Shown here piece by piece: positions 16,309 to 23,616 of a stretch of 64,000 nt of DNA. The stretch covers positions 1-64,000 of the forward strand of contig JBHIET010000004.1 in assembly GCA_046760785.1 (NCBI GenBank). The letters run 5' to 3'. Both the position numbers and the translations under genes were made by a program. The notes below the pieces were generated by a model. That model did no database searches. It was given only the letters and a program-made list of their open reading frames with translations, and was not told where the DNA came from. Position 1 is the first letter of the stretch. Each line of letters starts with the position of its first letter. This stretch comes from JBHIET01 sp046760785. GTDB taxonomy: Bacteria > Chloroflexota > Anaerolineae > B4-G1.

Positions 16309-18696
16309 ATGGGGAGCGAGTTTAGTGTATTGGGCCGGACAACCCCACGTAAGGACGGAGTCGCCAGGGTGACGGGACGGGAAAAGTACACAGTTGACAT
16401 CAGTTTGCCGAACATGCTGCACGGACGCATCCTGTCCAGTCCCTATGCTCACGCTCGTGTCAAGTCCATTGACGTGAGCCAGGCCGAGGCGATGGGCGCA
16501 GTGTGCATCACCTGGGACGACATCCCTCACGTGCGCTACAACGAGCGCATCATCACCATCCCAGCAGTACTGCACAAGGATCACTACGTCCTGGCCGACA
16601 AGGTGCGGCGGATGGGAGAGGCGGTCGCGGCGGTGGCAGCGGAGACGGAGGAACTGGCCGAGAAGGCGGTGCGTGCCATCGAGGTCGAGTACGAGGTGTT
16701 GCCCGTGGTCCTCGATCCAATCGAGGCGATGCGGCCTGGCGCCGAGCCGGTTTACGACACGGTGGACTGGGGCGAAGAGGAGATCGAAATCGAGAACAAC
16801 ATCGCCTGCGAGCGCGAGATCGAGGAAGGGGACGTGAACAAGGCTTTTGCCGAGGCCGATGTGATCGTCGAGGGCACGTTCAGGACGCAAAAGATCTACC
16901 ACGCGCAGATGGAGACCAAGTCGGTGGTGTGCCGACCGGAGCCGGACGGCGGGCTGACTGTCTGGCCCACTACTCAATCCATCCACAACGTGCGGATTTT
17001 GTTGGGTGAGATTTTCGACATCCCGCTGAGCAAGGTCAACGTCAAACGGGTTCCCATCGGCGGCACGTTTGGCTCCAGTATTCAGATGAACCCGCCGATC
17101 CCCATCTGCGCGGCGCTGGCACTCAAGGCCCGCCGCCCGGTCAAGCTGACACTGACGCGGGAGGAGGACGCGCACGATCATACCCGCTATGGCACGCAGA
17201 TACAGCTCAAGCTGGCCGCCAGGAAGGACGGCACGCTGACCGGTGCGGAGATGAGGCTCATCGCCGACATCGGAGCGCATAATATCCAGGCTTACTCTTT
17301 CCTGGGTGTGTGCATCGGTTGGTTGGTCTCGCTCTACAAATTGCCCAACGTGCGCTATAAGGGTACGGCTGTCTACACCAACAAGGCCATTTCCTGCGCC
17401 ATGCAGGGGTTCGGCAATCCACAGATCACGTTCGTCACTGAGTCGTTGATAGATGAACTGGCCGGGAAGTTAGGGATGGATCCTATTGAGTTGCGACTCA
17501 AGAACTATGTGGGCCTGGGAGATACCTTCTGGGGACAGGGGCCGCTGGTGCGCTCGATTGTACAGAGCGACGGGGTGCCTGAGTTGTTGCAGAGGGGGGC
17601 GGAGCTTATTGGGTGGGAGAGGCGAGTCAGCGAGTCAGCGAGGAAGCGAGTCGGCGAGGAAGCGAGTCAGCGATTTCGGGGCGGTATTGGGATGGCGCGA
17701 GGGTTCCACACCTCCAGCGCCGGTGCGCCTCAGCCGGGGGACGTGATTGACTTCTCCGGCGCGATGGTCAAGGTCAACGTGGATGGGTCGGTGGACGTGA
17801 TCACCGCGCTGATGGACCACGGCGGCGGGACGTTGGAGGCGGTGGCCAAGCTGGTGGCCGAGGCGCTGTGCGTGCCGCTGGACAAGGTCAACCTGGCGCC
17901 GGGGGAGACTTGTACCTCGGTCTATGATTGCGTGACGCACGCCACGCGGGGCGTCTACGCTGGCGGAGGTGCCGCCGTGAAGGCGGCGCAGTCTGTGCGG
18001 CGGGAGATTCTGGAGACGGCGGCCCGCTACTTGAATGTGATGCCGGAGGCGTTGACGCTCAGGCTGGACGAGGAGACGGCCCAGGCGGTGATCTACGCTC
18101 CCTCCATTCCCGACCGGCAGATGACTTTGGCAGAACTCGCCACCCGTTGCTGGACCGAGAGTTGGAAGACCATCGCTGCTGTGGAAAGTTACCGTCCGGT
18201 GCATTGCCCGCCAGCCTACGTCAGCGTGTTCCTGGAGGTCGAGGTGGACACGTGGACAGGGCAGGTGCGCACGGTACGCGCAGCGATGGGCAGTGACTGC
18301 GGTACCATCGTCAACCCCGATATGGCCGCCGGGCAGCTTGAAGGAGGACTATCGAAAGGGGCCGGCTTCGCCATGTACGAGGGCAACGAGTGGGACGCCG
18401 ATGGGCAGCTCACATCCAAAGGATATTGGATTGATGCCAAAACGACGGCCATCGGCGAAAGCCCGCGCATTGAAGACCTGATAACTCATTTTGCGCATAC
18501 CTACGAACCCACCGGGCCTTTTGGTGCGAAGGGCATTGGAGAGGCAGCCACAAACCCCGTCGCGGCAGCTTACGCCAACGCGATCTACAATGCCATCGGT
18601 GTTCGCTTCTATGAGTTGCCAATCACGCCGGAGAAGATATTGGAGCGGATCAGCGAGGGAGCGAGTCAGCGAGAGAGCGAGGGAGCGAGTCAGTGA
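16309..18696 (+). CDS. Molybdenum hydroxylase large subunit (xanthine dehydrogenase family), divergent
   Basis: ATG 16309 is preceded by GGGAGGGGC. 795 residues, usual for the Mo-binding chain. The order of domains is normal: GRTTPRKDGVARVTGREKYTVDI (a/b hammerhead) through to FGAKGIGEAATNPVAAA, which contains the catalytic Glu near the C-terminus. Two cofactor motifs differ from the canonical form: GGTFGSSIQ instead of GGGFGGK, and CAMQGFGNPQ with Gln where xanthine dehydrogenases have Arg (FRGFG). Substrate preference is therefore probably not simple xanthine. A repeat-derived insert (residues about 439-455, SESARKRVGEEASQRF) and a repeat-derived tail (SEGASQRESEGASQ) are present. The stop codon abuts a MITE. 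Confidence 0.85.
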   Translation: MGSEFSVLGRTTPRKDGVARVTGREKYTVDISLPNMLHGRILSSPYAHARVKSIDVSQAEAMGAVCITWDDIPHVRYNERIITIPAVLHKDHYVLADKVRRMGEAVAAVAAETEELAEKAVRAIEVEYEVLPVVLDPIEAMRPGAEPVYDTVDWGEEEIEIENNIACEREIEEGDVNKAFAEADVIVEGTFRTQKIYHAQMETKSVVCRPEPDGGLTVWPTTQSIHNVRILLGEIFDIPLSKVNVKRVPIGGTFGSSIQMNPPIPICAALALKARRPVKLTLTREEDAHDHTRYGTQIQLKLAARKDGTLTGAEMRLIADIGAHNIQAYSFLGVCIGWLVSLYKLPNVRYKGTAVYTNKAISCAMQGFGNPQITFVTESLIDELAGKLGMDPIELRLKNYVGLGDTFWGQGPLVRSIVQSDGVPELLQRGAELIGWERRVSESARKRVGEEASQRFRGGIGMARGFHTSSAGAPQPGDVIDFSGAMVKVNVDGSVDVITALMDHGGGTLEAVAKLVAEALCVPLDKVNLAPGETCTSVYDCVTHATRGVYAGGGAAVKAAQSVRREILETAARYLNVMPEALTLRLDEETAQAVIYAPSIPDRQMTLAELATRCWTESWKTIAAVESYRPVHCPPAYVSVFLEVEVDTWTGQVRTVRAAMGSDCGTIVNPDMAAGQLEGGLSKGAGFAMYEGNEWDADGQLTSKGYWIDAKTTAIGESPRIEDLITHFAHTYEPTGPFGAKGIGEAATNPVAAAYANAIYNAIGVRFYELPITPEKILERISEGASQRESEGASQ
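17624..17673. repeat. Low-complexity GCGAGTCAGC-type word repeat inside the hydroxylase gene
   Basis: Several copies of gcgagtcagc / gcgagtcggc / gaggaagc in tandem, translated in frame. A related tract closes the same gene at 18649-18696, and related words occur in complement at 23541-23600. Confidence 0.7.
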
Positions 18697-18881
18697 CAGG
18701 AGTTACGCGGTTCGCTGGTCGAGTGGGCCCTTCAGGTCGAGTAGCGAAGCGTATCGAGACCCAGGGCCGTATCCTTGGGTTGAGCTTGTCGAAACCAGAC
18801 CAAGAACCGCGCCAAACCGGGCTTCGATACGGCCTTCGGCCTACTCAGCCAGCGGTTTGGCCCTCAACTGCGTGAGTCCTG
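18697..18881. mobile_element. MITE-like element, family 2, copy 2 (185 bp)
   Basis: Starts CAGGAGTTACGC and ends GCGTGAGTCCTG. The flanking 7-mers TCAGTGA (18690-18696) and TCAATGA (18882-18888) form a near-perfect target duplication. It is nearly identical to the copy at 8949-9133. It begins on the base after the TGA of the large-subunit gene and ends 23 bases before the next start, so it separates two genes of one enzyme. Confidence 0.85.
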
Positions 18882-18904
18882 TCAATGAGTGAGTGAGGCG
18901 TGAG

Positions 18905-20365
18905 ATGACGAATACGCATATTCTGGTGCATGAGTTTGAGTATGTGGAGCCGAAGTCGGTGGCGGAGGCGATTTCGCTGCTGAGCGAGTACGGGGAGCGC
19001 GCGCAGGTGATGGCTGGTGGCACCAATCTGCTCGTGTGGATGAAGATGGAACAGAGGTCACCGGAATGCTTGATCAACATCGGCAAGCTCCCCGGGTTGG
19101 CAGGGTTCTCATCTCAGGATGGGTGTTTGGACATCGGTGCTCTCACCACGATCCGCGCGGTCCGTGACGATCCACAACTCCAGGTCGAGTATACAGCGCT
19201 GGCAGAGGCTTGCGCGGCCTTCGGCTCCGTCCAAATCCAGATGATGGGCACCATCGGTGGCAATCTGTGCAACGGCTCGCCGGCATCTGACAGCGTACCG
19301 GCGTTGATGGCCCTCGACGCCCAACTGGTACTCACCGGTCCCGATGGAGAGCGGATGGTTTCGGTCGAGGATTTTCTGGTAGGGCCGGGCAAGGTAGCAC
19401 TGCAGAAAGACGAACTGCTCACCGCGATTCGACTCCCACATCCACAACCGGGAACAGGCAGCGGGTTTCTCAAGATTTCGCGCGTGAAAGCTGACCTGGC
19501 GAAAGCAAGCGGGGCCGCAGTGCTGGTGCGCGACGGCGATCGCATCGTTGATTGTCGGTTGGCCTTTGGGTCGGTCGGGCCCACGGTCTTGCGTGCCAGG
19601 AAAGCCGAGGCATTGCTCGTTAACCACGGCAAGCCGTTAGGTGCTGAGCTGGCGCTTGAAGCGGGCCGACTGGCATCGGAGGAGATCTCGCCCATTGACG
19701 ACGTGCGCTCGACTGCATGGTATCGGCGCGAGGTGGTCAAGGTGATCACACACGATGTGCTGCAGTTGGCATGGGAGCGGGCGGGGGAGCGGAGGGGCAG
19801 AGGAGACAAGGAGACAAGGAGACGGGGAGACAGAGCGACAGAGGGACGAGGGGGAATACGCAATGCGCATCACGTTTCACGCTTCGCGTCTCACGAAATC
19901 GAACTGACGGTCAATGGCGTTCGGCATCGTCTTGAGGTAAAGCCGAACGAGCTACTGTTGAATGTGCTGCGGGAGCGGTTGCACCTGACCGGCTCCAAGT
20001 ACGGCTGCGGCATCGGTGAGTGTGGTGCGTGTACGATCCATCTGAACGGTGTGCCTGCGTTGGCGTGTCTGGTGCTGGCAGTTGCGGCGGATGGGGGCGA
20101 GGTTCTGACCGTCGAGGGATTAGAAGGACCAGATGGCGAGCTAGACCCGCTGCAGGAGGCGTTCATTGAGCACGCGGCATTCCAGTGTGGATACTGCACG
20201 CCCGGTATGCTGATGATGACCAAGAACCTGCTGAACGAGAACCCATCGCCCACGGAGGACGACATACGCGGCCATTTAAGGGGAAATCGCTGCCGGTGCA
20301 CCGGCTTTGCCAGCATCGTACGCGCGGTGATGAGTTGTGCGCAGGAGGAGGATACTTCGGGATAG
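18905..20365 (+). CDS. Fused FAD-binding and [2Fe-2S] subunits of a molybdenum hydroxylase
   Basis: ATG 18905; 486 residues. The N-terminal 290 residues form the FAD subunit (YVEPKSVAEAISLLSEYGER, AGGTNLLVWMK, TIGGNLCNGSPASDSVPALMAL). The C-terminal 165 residues form the iron-sulfur subunit with the plant-type cluster CGIGECGACTIHLNG...C and the CxxC-type second cluster CGYCTPGM...NRCRCTGF. In most relatives these are separate CoxM and CoxS chains, in bacterial XdhA-type enzymes the order is reversed. The join (about residues 296-328, RGRGDKETRRRGDRATEGRG) is encoded by a purine-rich word repeat at 19790-19885, so the fusion probably arose by read-through of a repeat-filled spacer. Partner of the preceding large subunit. 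Confidence 0.85.
   Translation: MTNTHILVHEFEYVEPKSVAEAISLLSEYGERAQVMAGGTNLLVWMKMEQRSPECLINIGKLPGLAGFSSQDGCLDIGALTTIRAVRDDPQLQVEYTALAEACAAFGSVQIQMMGTIGGNLCNGSPASDSVPALMALDAQLVLTGPDGERMVSVEDFLVGPGKVALQKDELLTAIRLPHPQPGTGSGFLKISRVKADLAKASGAAVLVRDGDRIVDCRLAFGSVGPTVLRARKAEALLVNHGKPLGAELALEAGRLASEEISPIDDVRSTAWYRREVVKVITHDVLQLAWERAGERRGRGDKETRRRGDRATEGRGGIRNAHHVSRFASHEIELTVNGVRHRLEVKPNELLLNVLRERLHLTGSKYGCGIGECGACTIHLNGVPALACLVLAVAADGGEVLTVEGLEGPDGELDPLQEAFIEHAAFQCGYCTPGMLMMTKNLLNENPSPTEDDIRGHLRGNRCRCTGFASIVRAVMSCAQEEDTSG
19790..19885. repeat. Purine-rich word repeat forming the linker between fused domains
   Basis: Units such as ggagacaagga, gggagacagagcgaca and then cacgtttcacgcttcgcgtctcac. The same kind of text fills spacers elsewhere in the window (7826-7860, 16243-16290, 27465-27495). 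Confidence 0.65.
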
Positions 20366-20452
20366 GTGGGCCCTCACCTGCGGTCACGGCGGGCCGTTTT
20401 GCGTCAATCATCATAGGTTTGCAGTCAAAAGCAAGGCGGGAGGGAGACATTA

Positions 20453-21649
20453 GTGTCCAGACTCAAGGAAGCGATAAGTCAGACTCTTCTGGCGAGAGAG
20501 GTCGAAGTGCCTACCTACGAAAAAGACATCGTTGGCGAGATCAAGCGCTGGGACGAGCGCGACATCGTGTTCGCCCGGAAGGATTTCTTTCGCTACTTCG
20601 GCACAGATAGTCCCCAGTACAAAACGTACTACGAGACGCACTCTGAGTATCTGGAATACGATACAAAGATTGGCAACATGCCCGAACTGGGAAGAACAGG
20701 CGGTGTTGACATCCCGATGTTCGAGGCTCAGTTCGCTACGGTGGCGAAGGTTGGTGTCGAGTCATTTGTGGACGGAGAATCAGCCCCTGACAAGGCCGAG
20801 ATTTCATCGGAGCGCGCGGCCAGGAAGGTGAAGGCGCTGGCCCGATTTCTGGGGGCCGATCTGGTGAAGATTGGTCCCCTGCGCCAGAAGTGGGTTTACA
20901 CTCACGTTGGTCGGTCGCGTGGTAACGAGGAAGGTTACAAGCGGTGGGGTACACCAGTTGATCTCAGCCACCACACGAATGCGATTGCGATGGGCTTCCA
21001 AATGGATTATCACCTGATCCAAACTGCTCCAGACTTTCCGACCTTGCTGGCGACGGCCAAAGGATACGCGATTGGTGCCTGGGTGTCAATCCAATTGGCT
21101 GAGTATATCCGCATGTTGGGCTATTCTGCCCGGGCCCATCATCTGAACAACTACCAGGTGATCGCGGTGCCGGTTGCCGTGGACTGTGGTTTGGGCGAAC
21201 TTTCGCGCGCCGGTTACCTGATGACCAGAGAATTCGGGCTGGCACTTCGCCTGGCCATCGTCACCACAGATATGCCTTTGGTGCACGACAAGCCTGTTGA
21301 CCTCGGCGTTCAATCCTTCTGCGAATACTGCAAAATCTGTGCAGAAGAGTGTCCCAGTGGCGCCATCCCCAAGCGCGACAAGGTCGTGTTCAATGGCATC
21401 AAAAGATGGAAGCTGGACGAGCAGAAGTGCTATCGCTACTGGCACGCGGTAGGTACTGACTGTAGCATCTGCATGGCTTCCTGTCCTTGGACCAAGCCCA
21501 GGAACTGGTTCCACAAGGCGATGTCTGTGTTGGCTACCGTAAAAGGTCCGCATCAGGCACTGATGACACAGGCGGATAAGCTGTTCTACGGCAAATTTAA
21601 GGGCGTGCCCCGCCCTGATTTCATTGATCCTTATAAACGTGAGACTTAG
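20453..21649 (+). CDS. Reductive-dehalogenase-like corrinoid/iron-sulfur protein (RdhA family)
   Basis: GTG 20453 after GGGAGGGAG; 398 residues. The C-terminal third is diagnostic: a first 4Fe-4S motif FCEYCKICAEECPSGAIP (C-x2-C-x2-C-x3-C-P) and a second CYRYWHAVGTDCSICMASCPWTKPRNWFHK, in which the Y-W...V-G-T-D-C...C-x2-C-x3-C-P arrangement is that of RdhA rather than of epoxyqueuosine reductase QueG. The preceding block (NNYQVIAVPVAVDCGLGELSRAGYLMTREFGLALRLAIVTTDMPL) matches the B12-binding domain of both families. There is no twin-arginine signal, so the protein should be cytoplasmic, like the catabolic rather than the respiratory RdhA enzymes. It lies between two Mo-hydroxylases. Confidence 0.8.
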   Translation: MSRLKEAISQTLLAREVEVPTYEKDIVGEIKRWDERDIVFARKDFFRYFGTDSPQYKTYYETHSEYLEYDTKIGNMPELGRTGGVDIPMFEAQFATVAKVGVESFVDGESAPDKAEISSERAARKVKALARFLGADLVKIGPLRQKWVYTHVGRSRGNEEGYKRWGTPVDLSHHTNAIAMGFQMDYHLIQTAPDFPTLLATAKGYAIGAWVSIQLAEYIRMLGYSARAHHLNNYQVIAVPVAVDCGLGELSRAGYLMTREFGLALRLAIVTTDMPLVHDKPVDLGVQSFCEYCKICAEECPSGAIPKRDKVVFNGIKRWKLDEQKCYRYWHAVGTDCSICMASCPWTKPRNWFHKAMSVLATVKGPHQALMTQADKLFYGKFKGVPRPDFIDPYKRET

Positions 21650-21665
21650 CGAGAGGATGATACCG

Positions 21666-21725
21666 ATGTCTGTTGGGTGGAGTGTTCTCAGTGCATTGTT
21701 CATCCTTGCGCTCTGGGGAATGTGA
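21666..21725 (+). CDS. Tiny hydrophobic ORF (19 residues) after the RdhA-like gene
   Basis: GAGAGGATG upstream of ATG 21666. The peptide MSVGWSVLSALFILALWGM is a single membrane-type segment. Respiratory rdhA genes are followed by rdhB, a membrane anchor of two or three segments, so this could be a truncated anchor. It may equally be chance. Confidence 0.25.
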   Translation: MSVGWSVLSALFILALWGM

Positions 21726-21767
21726 TCCATCCACACAGAATACCTCTGAATCAGAAGGGAGGCGTAC

Positions 21768-22634
21768 ATGCTACCGGAATTCAATCTATGGATGCCAAAG
21801 ACACTGCCGGAGGCCCTGGAGATGCTGGCCGAGGCCGCGCCCGACGTCAGGCCGCTGGCCGGGGGTACGAACCTGATCCCGGATATGCGCGGCGGGCGCC
21901 ATCGTAGGGGTGTGCTGGTGAACGTTGCGGGGTTGGATGAACTGGGTGGCATTCGACAGGAAGATGGGCACTTGGTTGTGGGCGGTGGGGTGACTATTGC
22001 CGAGTTGCTGGACGACCCACTGATCGCCCAGACCGCTCCTGTCTTGAGGGAGGCCGCGGCCGTCCTCGCCAGTCCGCTGGTGCGGAACCGGGCCACCGTG
22101 GGAGGCAATCTGGCGAACGCCTCGCCGGCCGCCGATACGGCTCCCCCGTTGCTCGTGCTGGGCGCGGAGGTCGAGCTGGCGAGTAGGGAGGGAGCCCGTC
22201 GCGTACCGCTGGATGAGTTCTTCGTCCATGTACGCCGGACGGCCTGTGAGCCACACGAGTTGTTGACCTCGATTCGCTGGCCGACGCCCCCGGTCGGCAG
22301 TGTGGGCCGTTTTCGCAAGCTGGCGTTGCGCAAGGCCGACGCCGTCTCGGTGGTCAACGCTGCCGTGCTGGTGGAGCCGGGCGGGGAGGGACGCTGTGGA
22401 CAGGCCCGCATCGCGCTGGGTGCGGTGGCCCCGACGCCCATCCGCGCCCACGTTGCGGAGGATGCGTTGCGCGGGCAACCGCTGACCGCGGAGGTAATCG
22501 CCGGGGCCGCCCACCTCGCAGCCGAGGCTACTCGTACCATTGATGACCTGCGTGGCTCTGCGGGGTATCGGCGGCGGGTGACGGAGGTGCTGGTGCGGCG
22601 GCTGCTGGCCGAAATCGCCGAGGAGGTGAAGTAG
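21768..22634 (+). CDS. Molybdenum hydroxylase FAD-binding subunit (CoxM type)
   Basis: ATG 21768 after AAGGGAGG; 288 residues, normal length. The FAD-binding motifs are the expected ones: LAGGTNLIPDMRGG for the first pyrophosphate contact and TVGGNLANASPAADTAPPLLVLGAEVEL for the second, followed by the CO-dehydrogenase-flavoprotein C-terminal domain (RFRKLALRKADAVSVVNAAVLV). It ends one base before the small subunit start, so the two are translated together. Belongs to the second hydroxylase, which has FAD, iron-sulfur and Mo chains as separate genes. Confidence 0.92.
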   Translation: MLPEFNLWMPKTLPEALEMLAEAAPDVRPLAGGTNLIPDMRGGRHRRGVLVNVAGLDELGGIRQEDGHLVVGGGVTIAELLDDPLIAQTAPVLREAAAVLASPLVRNRATVGGNLANASPAADTAPPLLVLGAEVELASREGARRVPLDEFFVHVRRTACEPHELLTSIRWPTPPVGSVGRFRKLALRKADAVSVVNAAVLVEPGGEGRCGQARIALGAVAPTPIRAHVAEDALRGQPLTAEVIAGAAHLAAEATRTIDDLRGSAGYRRRVTEVLVRRLLAEIAEEVK

Positions 22635-22635
22635 C

Positions 22636-23151
22636 ATGATGCAACCCAAAGTTGTAACACTTAACGTGAATGGACGCAGACGCCAGGTCGCGCTGCTCCC
22701 CAACGTGACGTTGCTCACTGCCCTGCGCGATCTGGGCTACACCGATGTCAAGAACGGCTGCGAGAAAGGGGACTGCGGCGCGTGCGCGGTGCTCTTGGAC
22801 GGCAAAGCGGTCAACAGTTGCCTCGTGCTGGCCTGGCAGGCGGAAGGCGCGGAGGTCATCACCAACGCCGGGCTGGGGACGATGGAGAATCCTCACCCGT
22901 TGCAGGAAGCCTTCGCCGACACCGGCGCGGTGCAGTGTGGCTACTGCACGCCAGGGATGATCATCTCGGCTAAAGCGTTGCTGGACCGGAATCCGCATCC
23001 GAGCGAGGACGAGATACGAGAGGCCCTGTCGGGGAACTTGTGTCGTTGCACTGGTTATGGTCAAATTATTGAGGCAGTGAGGCGAGTGGGCGATAGAGCG
23101 ATAGAGCGAGTGAGCGATAGAGCGATAGAGCGGAGTGAGCGAGGAGGGTGA
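22636..23151 (+). CDS. Molybdenum hydroxylase [2Fe-2S] subunit (CoxS type)
   Basis: 171 residues. First cluster GCEKGDCGACAVLLDGKAVNSC, second cluster CGYCTPGMIISAKALL and GNLCRCTGYGQI. The real domain ends near residue 150. The last 23 residues (VGDRAIERVSDRAIERSE...) are translated from a tandem gcgatagagcgat word repeat at 23079-23148 and have no counterpart in the family. The stop codon overlaps the next start (GTGA). Confidence 0.92.
   Translation: MMQPKVVTLNVNGRRRQVALLPNVTLLTALRDLGYTDVKNGCEKGDCGACAVLLDGKAVNSCLVLAWQAEGAEVITNAGLGTMENPHPLQEAFADTGAVQCGYCTPGMIISAKALLDRNPHPSEDEIREALSGNLCRCTGYGQIIEAVRRVGDRAIERVSDRAIERSERGG
23079..23148. repeat. Tandem word repeat (gcgatagagcga) at the end of the CoxS gene
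   Basis: At least four imperfect copies of gcgatagagcgat separated by gagtga words. A complementary tract (gccgattcgccgactcgccg..., 23541-23600) ends the next gene. Confidence 0.7.
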
Positions 23152-23576
23152 CTGTGAGGTATGAGGAGTGGGAGGAGGGAGTTCACGAACGGGTGAAGAA
23201 GGAGCCGGTGTGGGAGTTTCTGGGGTATCGCAAGGCGTTGTTTTTCTATGACCTGGTGTGGGAAGACTGCGAGCGGTTGATGCGCGACAAGCGTGGGCGT
23301 GCCATCGCGGAACAGTTGATCCGCAGCGCGGGCTCCATCAGCGCCAACGTTGAGGAGGGACACGGACGCGGTTACGGCAAACAGCGCAATTGGTTCTTCA
23401 CGGTGTCCATTGGTTCTGCGCGTGAGAGCAAGGGCTGGTACTGGCGCGCCAGACACCTTCTATCGTCGGAGGTGTTGGATCATCGCCTGGCCCTGGCCGA
23501 CGAAGTGATTGCCCTTCTGATCCACGAACTCAACCGCCAACGCAATCGCCGATTCGCCGACTCGCCGACTTGCTGA
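23148..23576 (+). CDS. Four-helix-bundle protein of the 23S-rRNA-intervening-sequence (S23) type
   Basis: GTG 23148 overlaps the CoxS stop; GTG 23154 is an alternative. 142 residues. Pattern typical of the TIGR02436 group: FLGYRKALFFYDLVWEDCERLM, then EQLIRSAGSISANVEEGHGRG and FFTVSIGSARESKGWYWRAR, with the conserved Ser-x-x-x-Asn-x-x-Glu-Gly at the helix turn. Members form pentamer-like bundles of unknown role and are found either inside rRNA spacers or as free genes. Its location inside a hydroxylase operon, coupled to both neighbours, is unusual. The last residues (NRRFADSPTC) derive from a repeat. Confidence 0.8.
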   Translation: MTVRYEEWEEGVHERVKKEPVWEFLGYRKALFFYDLVWEDCERLMRDKRGRAIAEQLIRSAGSISANVEEGHGRGYGKQRNWFFTVSIGSARESKGWYWRARHLLSSEVLDHRLALADEVIALLIHELNRQRNRRFADSPTC

Positions 23577-23616
23577 CTCGCTCTCTCGCTGACTCATCCA
23601 GGAGGTACACGCTATT

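Noticed and set aside
17624..17673. CRISPR-like array in the gcgagtcagc tract
   Set aside because: Units are short and contiguous with no unique spacers; they are word repeats read in frame.
20368..20400. Possible terminator after the fused FAD/Fe-S gene (ggccc...gggcc-gtttt)
   Set aside because: Only a 5-bp stem with a 17-base loop; too weak to annotate.
20453..21649. Epoxyqueuosine reductase (QueG)
   Set aside because: The B12 block is shared, but the second cluster region (YWHAVGTDCSICMASCPW) and the downstream WFHK match RdhA better. A phylogeny would settle it.
21086..22660. Long minus-strand open frame (524 codons) across rdhA-like and CoxM genes
   Set aside because: Low-complexity Ser/Arg/Pro composition and overlap with two well-supported genes.
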